From Clostridia bacterium (GTDB taxonomy: Bacteria; Bacillota; Clostridia; Acetivibrionales; DSM-2933), in NCBI GenBank assembly GCA_026416815.1, contig JAOAEJ010000072.1, positions 142,688 to 206,687 of the forward strand: 64,000 nt of DNA. Reading direction: 5' to 3'. This document shows positions 62,162 to 64,000 of this stretch, piece after piece. The stretch's first letter is position 1; each line of letters starts with the position of its first letter. The position numbers and the translations under genes are program-made. The notes beneath the pieces were generated by a model that saw only the letters and a program-made list of their open reading frames with translations, was not told the DNA's origin and did no database searches.

Positions 62162-63223
62162 CTATAATAAGCCGCTTATACTGCTGTATATATCTTCCTT
62201 ATTATATCCATAACTTACTAAAGGAGCAAATATATTTTGCTCTAGGCATGGGACATATGACTTAAGAGCCTTGAATTTTCCACACATCGAATAGCTTCCT
62301 ATGTTGGAAGGTATAAGGACGGATTCACCACTTTTAACCTTTAAGGAATTACGCCCAAAAATAATTTCTCCCTCACCTTCAGTGAAAACATATATATAGA
62401 ACCTGCTTCCATCAGCAACTTCGTCTATCTTGCCGTCTATACTATATAGTTCTACTGAAAAGTGCCGGTTGGCAACTGTATAGGTTTTATACGACCGCGA
62501 ATTGATATCAACCCTAAGCCCTGACGACTTTTCTTTTCGTGAGACAGAATTAAAGTTTATAACCTTCAAAGCCTTTTCAATATGGAGAGGTCTCCTATTT
62601 CCGTCTCCGTCTATACGGTCATAATCATAGACTCTATATGTAGCGTTAGAATTTTGTTCTATTTCTGCAACCACAATCCCTTCGCCTAGAGCGTGGATTA
62701 CTCCGGCAGGGATATTTATTATATCACCTTGTGATACCTCTACCCATTTTAGGCATTTTTCTACTGTAGAATCCTTAAGCGCTTGGCTGAAGGATTCTAC
62801 AGTAGTTCCCTCAACTACGTCATATATCAGCTTTGCACCGGGCTTAGCAGAGATGATGTAAAGCATTTCGTTTTTTCCCAGCTCTCCATTTTCATTTGTA
62901 ATAGCATAGTCATCCTCAGGGTGAACTTGAACCGAAAGCTTACTGTTGGCGTCAATCAGTTTCACCATAAGAGGGAACTTTTCAGTATGCCTTACCGGAA
63001 GCGATTTCCCTAAAAGCTGTTTGCCATATTTTTTAATAATATCGGGAAGAGGGACTCCCTCAAATTCACCGTTGGAAACTGCTGTTATACCGTCAGGGTG
63101 GCACGATATTTCCCAGCTTTCCGCAACATTTCCTTCAGGTAAAGCCTTACCTAATCTTTCTAAATTTCTTCCGCCCCATAAGTAGCTTTTGTACACAGGT
63201 CTAAATTTTAAAGGATATAGCAT
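62162..63223 (-). CDS. manA: Mannose-6-phosphate isomerase, class I
   Basis: A 353-aa zinc enzyme that links fructose-6-P and mannose-6-P. The N-terminal YKSYLWGGRNLERLGK, the zinc site around VKLIDANSKLSVQVHPED (Gln, His), Glu in KNEMLYII, and the late IPAGVIHALGEG are all visible. ATG 63223 follows AGGAGCG. It may supply mannose-6-P for surface glycans. Confidence 0.92.
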   Translation of the reverse strand: MLYPLKFRPVYKSYLWGGRNLERLGKALPEGNVAESWEISCHPDGITAVSNGEFEGVPLPDIIKKYGKQLLGKSLPVRHTEKFPLMVKLIDANSKLSVQVHPEDDYAITNENGELGKNEMLYIISAKPGAKLIYDVVEGTTVESFSQALKDSTVEKCLKWVEVSQGDIINIPAGVIHALGEGIVVAEIEQNSNATYRVYDYDRIDGDGNRRPLHIEKALKVINFNSVSRKEKSSGLRVDINSRSYKTYTVANRHFSVELYSIDGKIDEVADGSRFYIYVFTEGEGEIIFGRNSLKVKSGESVLIPSNIGSYSMCGKFKALKSYVPCLEQNIFAPLVSYGYNKEDIYSSISGLL

Positions 63224-63425
63224 TTTTGTAAATTTCGCTCCTTAAATTTATTTTTATATACCGTTGTTGAATCTTTAAAGTGTATGTATAGATTAAATGT
63301 CTAAAAATGCAGAAAATATAAATTAAATGTAGAAAATACTACATTAATACTAAAATGTAAATATTATCAAATAGAGTATACATCGGCTATAAAAAAAACA
63401 CAATACAAAAAAGTAGAAAAAAGCC

Positions 63426-63454
63426 TTGTATATTTTATTTGTATATGTTAGAAT
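63426..63454 (+). promoter_or_regulatory. Predicted promoter of the rpsF operon
   Basis: TTGTAT (63426-63431), 17 bases, TAGAAT (63449-63454). Upstream, 63224-63425 shows only AT-rich spacer. Confidence 0.55.
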
Positions 63455-63460
63455 TACTAA

Positions 63461-63505
63461 CCGAACGTCCTTGCTCTGTACTCGAGATACAGGGCCGTTA
63501 AGTCC
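63461..63505 (+). promoter_or_regulatory. Structured rpsF leader, candidate S6:S18 binding site
   Basis: CTCTGTA (63474-63480) pairs with TACAGGG (63488-63494). Below it AACG (63464-63467) pairs with CGTT (63496-63499), leaving an asymmetric internal loop next to a CCG. Ribosomal proteins S6:S18 are known to bind a CCG-containing leader of rpsF in several bacteria; the match here is by eye only. Confidence 0.4.
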
Positions 63506-63523
63506 GGGAGGAGGTGAGTCGAT

Positions 63524-63811
63524 ATGGCAAACAGATATGAAACTATTTTTATAATCAACCCTGAAGTTGGGGAAGATAATGTAAAAGCCCTTGTAGAAAA
63601 ATTCAAAAACTTATTGGAAACTTCTGCACAGTTGGAGAATATTGATGAATGGGGCAAAAGAAAATTAGCTTACCCTATAAATGATAAAATGGATGGGTAT
63701 TATGTATTAGCTAATTTTAGTTCCGATCCAAATTTCCCACAAGAACTTGAGAGAATTTACAAAATAACCGAGGGGATAATTAAGTATTTAGTTATCAATA
63801 AGGATAAATAA
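63524..63811 (+). CDS. rpsF: 30S ribosomal protein S6
   Basis: A 95-aa protein with the S6 start NRYETIFIINPEVGEDNVK and the motif WGKRKLAYPINDKMDGYYVLANF. It binds 16S rRNA together with S18. ATG 63524 has a strong GGAGGAGGTGA. The usual order is rpsF-ssb-rpsR; ssb begins ten bases after the stop. Confidence 0.96.
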   Translation: MANRYETIFIINPEVGEDNVKALVEKFKNLLETSAQLENIDEWGKRKLAYPINDKMDGYYVLANFSSDPNFPQELERIYKITEGIIKYLVINKDK

Positions 63812-63820
63812 GGTGATTCT

Positions 63821-63863
63821 ATGAATAAGGTCATTTTGATGGGTAGACTTACAAAGGATCCTG
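63821..63863 (+). CDS. ssb: 5' exon of ssb (single-stranded DNA-binding protein), interrupted
   Basis: ATG 63821 with AAGGTGAT upstream gives MNKVILMGRLTKDP, the typical SSB N-terminus, where most relatives go on with E-L-R. The frame ends six codons later in G-A-P-R-F-A and a stop. The break falls after the first base of codon 15 (GAT CCT G), exactly where a group II intron-like sequence starts, so an intact SSB would need RNA splicing. Confidence 0.75.
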
Positions 63864-64000
63864 GTGCGCCACGTTTCGCATAATCATTCGGTGGCGAATG
63901 AAAACAGCGAGTGCATAGAAATATGTAACAACTGTTTAGTCAACTATCGAGGGTGAAATTCCTTCGACACATAGAAGTGATACCTTTCTATAAAGGTAAT
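63864..64000 (+). mobile_element. 5' part of a probable group II intron inserted in ssb (partial)
   Basis: The sequence starts with GTGCGCC, which fits the GUGYG 5' end of bacterial group II introns, and continues with paired segments: CGCCAC (63868-63873) with GTGGCG, and TCGAGGG with CCTTCGA. There is no open frame longer than a few codons. The window ends before any reverse transcriptase gene, domain V or 3' end. It lies on the same strand as ssb, as needed for splicing. Confidence 0.7.

Overview
The window looks like the chromosome of a mesophilic, AT-rich, strictly anaerobic, spore-forming clostridium of the cellulolytic type (Ruminiclostridium / Clostridium cluster III-like). The evidence is an Ech [NiFe]-hydrogenase together with an Rnf complex, a SigI/RsgI pair beside exported modular proteins, a YyaC-type sporulation protein, an agr-like peptide, a T-box-controlled branched-chain amino acid operon, citramalate synthase, and Gram-positive style Shine-Dalgarno sequences with frequent TTG and GTG starts. 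The assignment rests on gene content only.

Layout. 1-4007: end of an ech operon (echC end, echD, echE, echF), then hypA, a TRIC/UPF0126 membrane gene and hypB. 4129-5457: NADH oxidase-type flavoprotein. 6057-11067: complete rnfCDGEAB. 11160-14913 (minus strand): RDD protein, ECF sigma/anti-sigma pair, and a 7TM-type histidine kinase that lacks the expected His. 15689-21226: candidate peptide natural-product locus with a 743-aa radical SAM/SPASM protein, a 30-aa peptide gene with its own promoter, and a three-gene ABC exporter. 22096-24681: ABC transporter and TetR regulator with twin operators. 24788-34617: GH8-like protein, ArsA-type ATPase with a MarR regulator sharing one operator, amidohydrolase, metallophosphoesterase, PAS-PP2C phosphatase, YyaC, uracil-DNA glycosylase, small membrane proteins and rubredoxin. 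35002-37983: glnA behind a transcription attenuator, an ANTAR antiterminator protein and a glutamine amidotransferase-type hydrolase. 38169-39191: membrane sensor remnant plus an AgrD-like autoinducer precursor. 39397-42734: MscS channel, DUF951, HtrA protease, small protein. 42853-50045: T-box, ilvB, ilvN, ilvC, leuA, cimA. 50278-56829: small genes, sigI, rsgI and two exported stalk-domain proteins, tied together by three near-identical SigI-type promoters. 56947-63223: glgB, nagA, diguanylate cyclase, manA. 63426-64000: rpsF and the start of ssb, which breaks after 14 codons at what looks like the 5' end of a group II intron.

How the genes work together. Ech and Rnf couple reduced ferredoxin to H2 and NADH with ion pumping. 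The ilv/leu/cim block makes branched-chain amino acids and is probably sensed through tRNA. The sigI-rsgI block appears to drive exported surface or carbohydrate-binding proteins. Signalling is dense: ECF sigma, TetR, MarR, ANTAR, PP2C, GGDEF and an agr-like peptide.

Two families of short palindromic intergenic elements are scattered through the window, at least six copies of one and five of the other, and in one place they are nested. No rRNA, tRNA, CRISPR array, transposase or phage gene was recognised.
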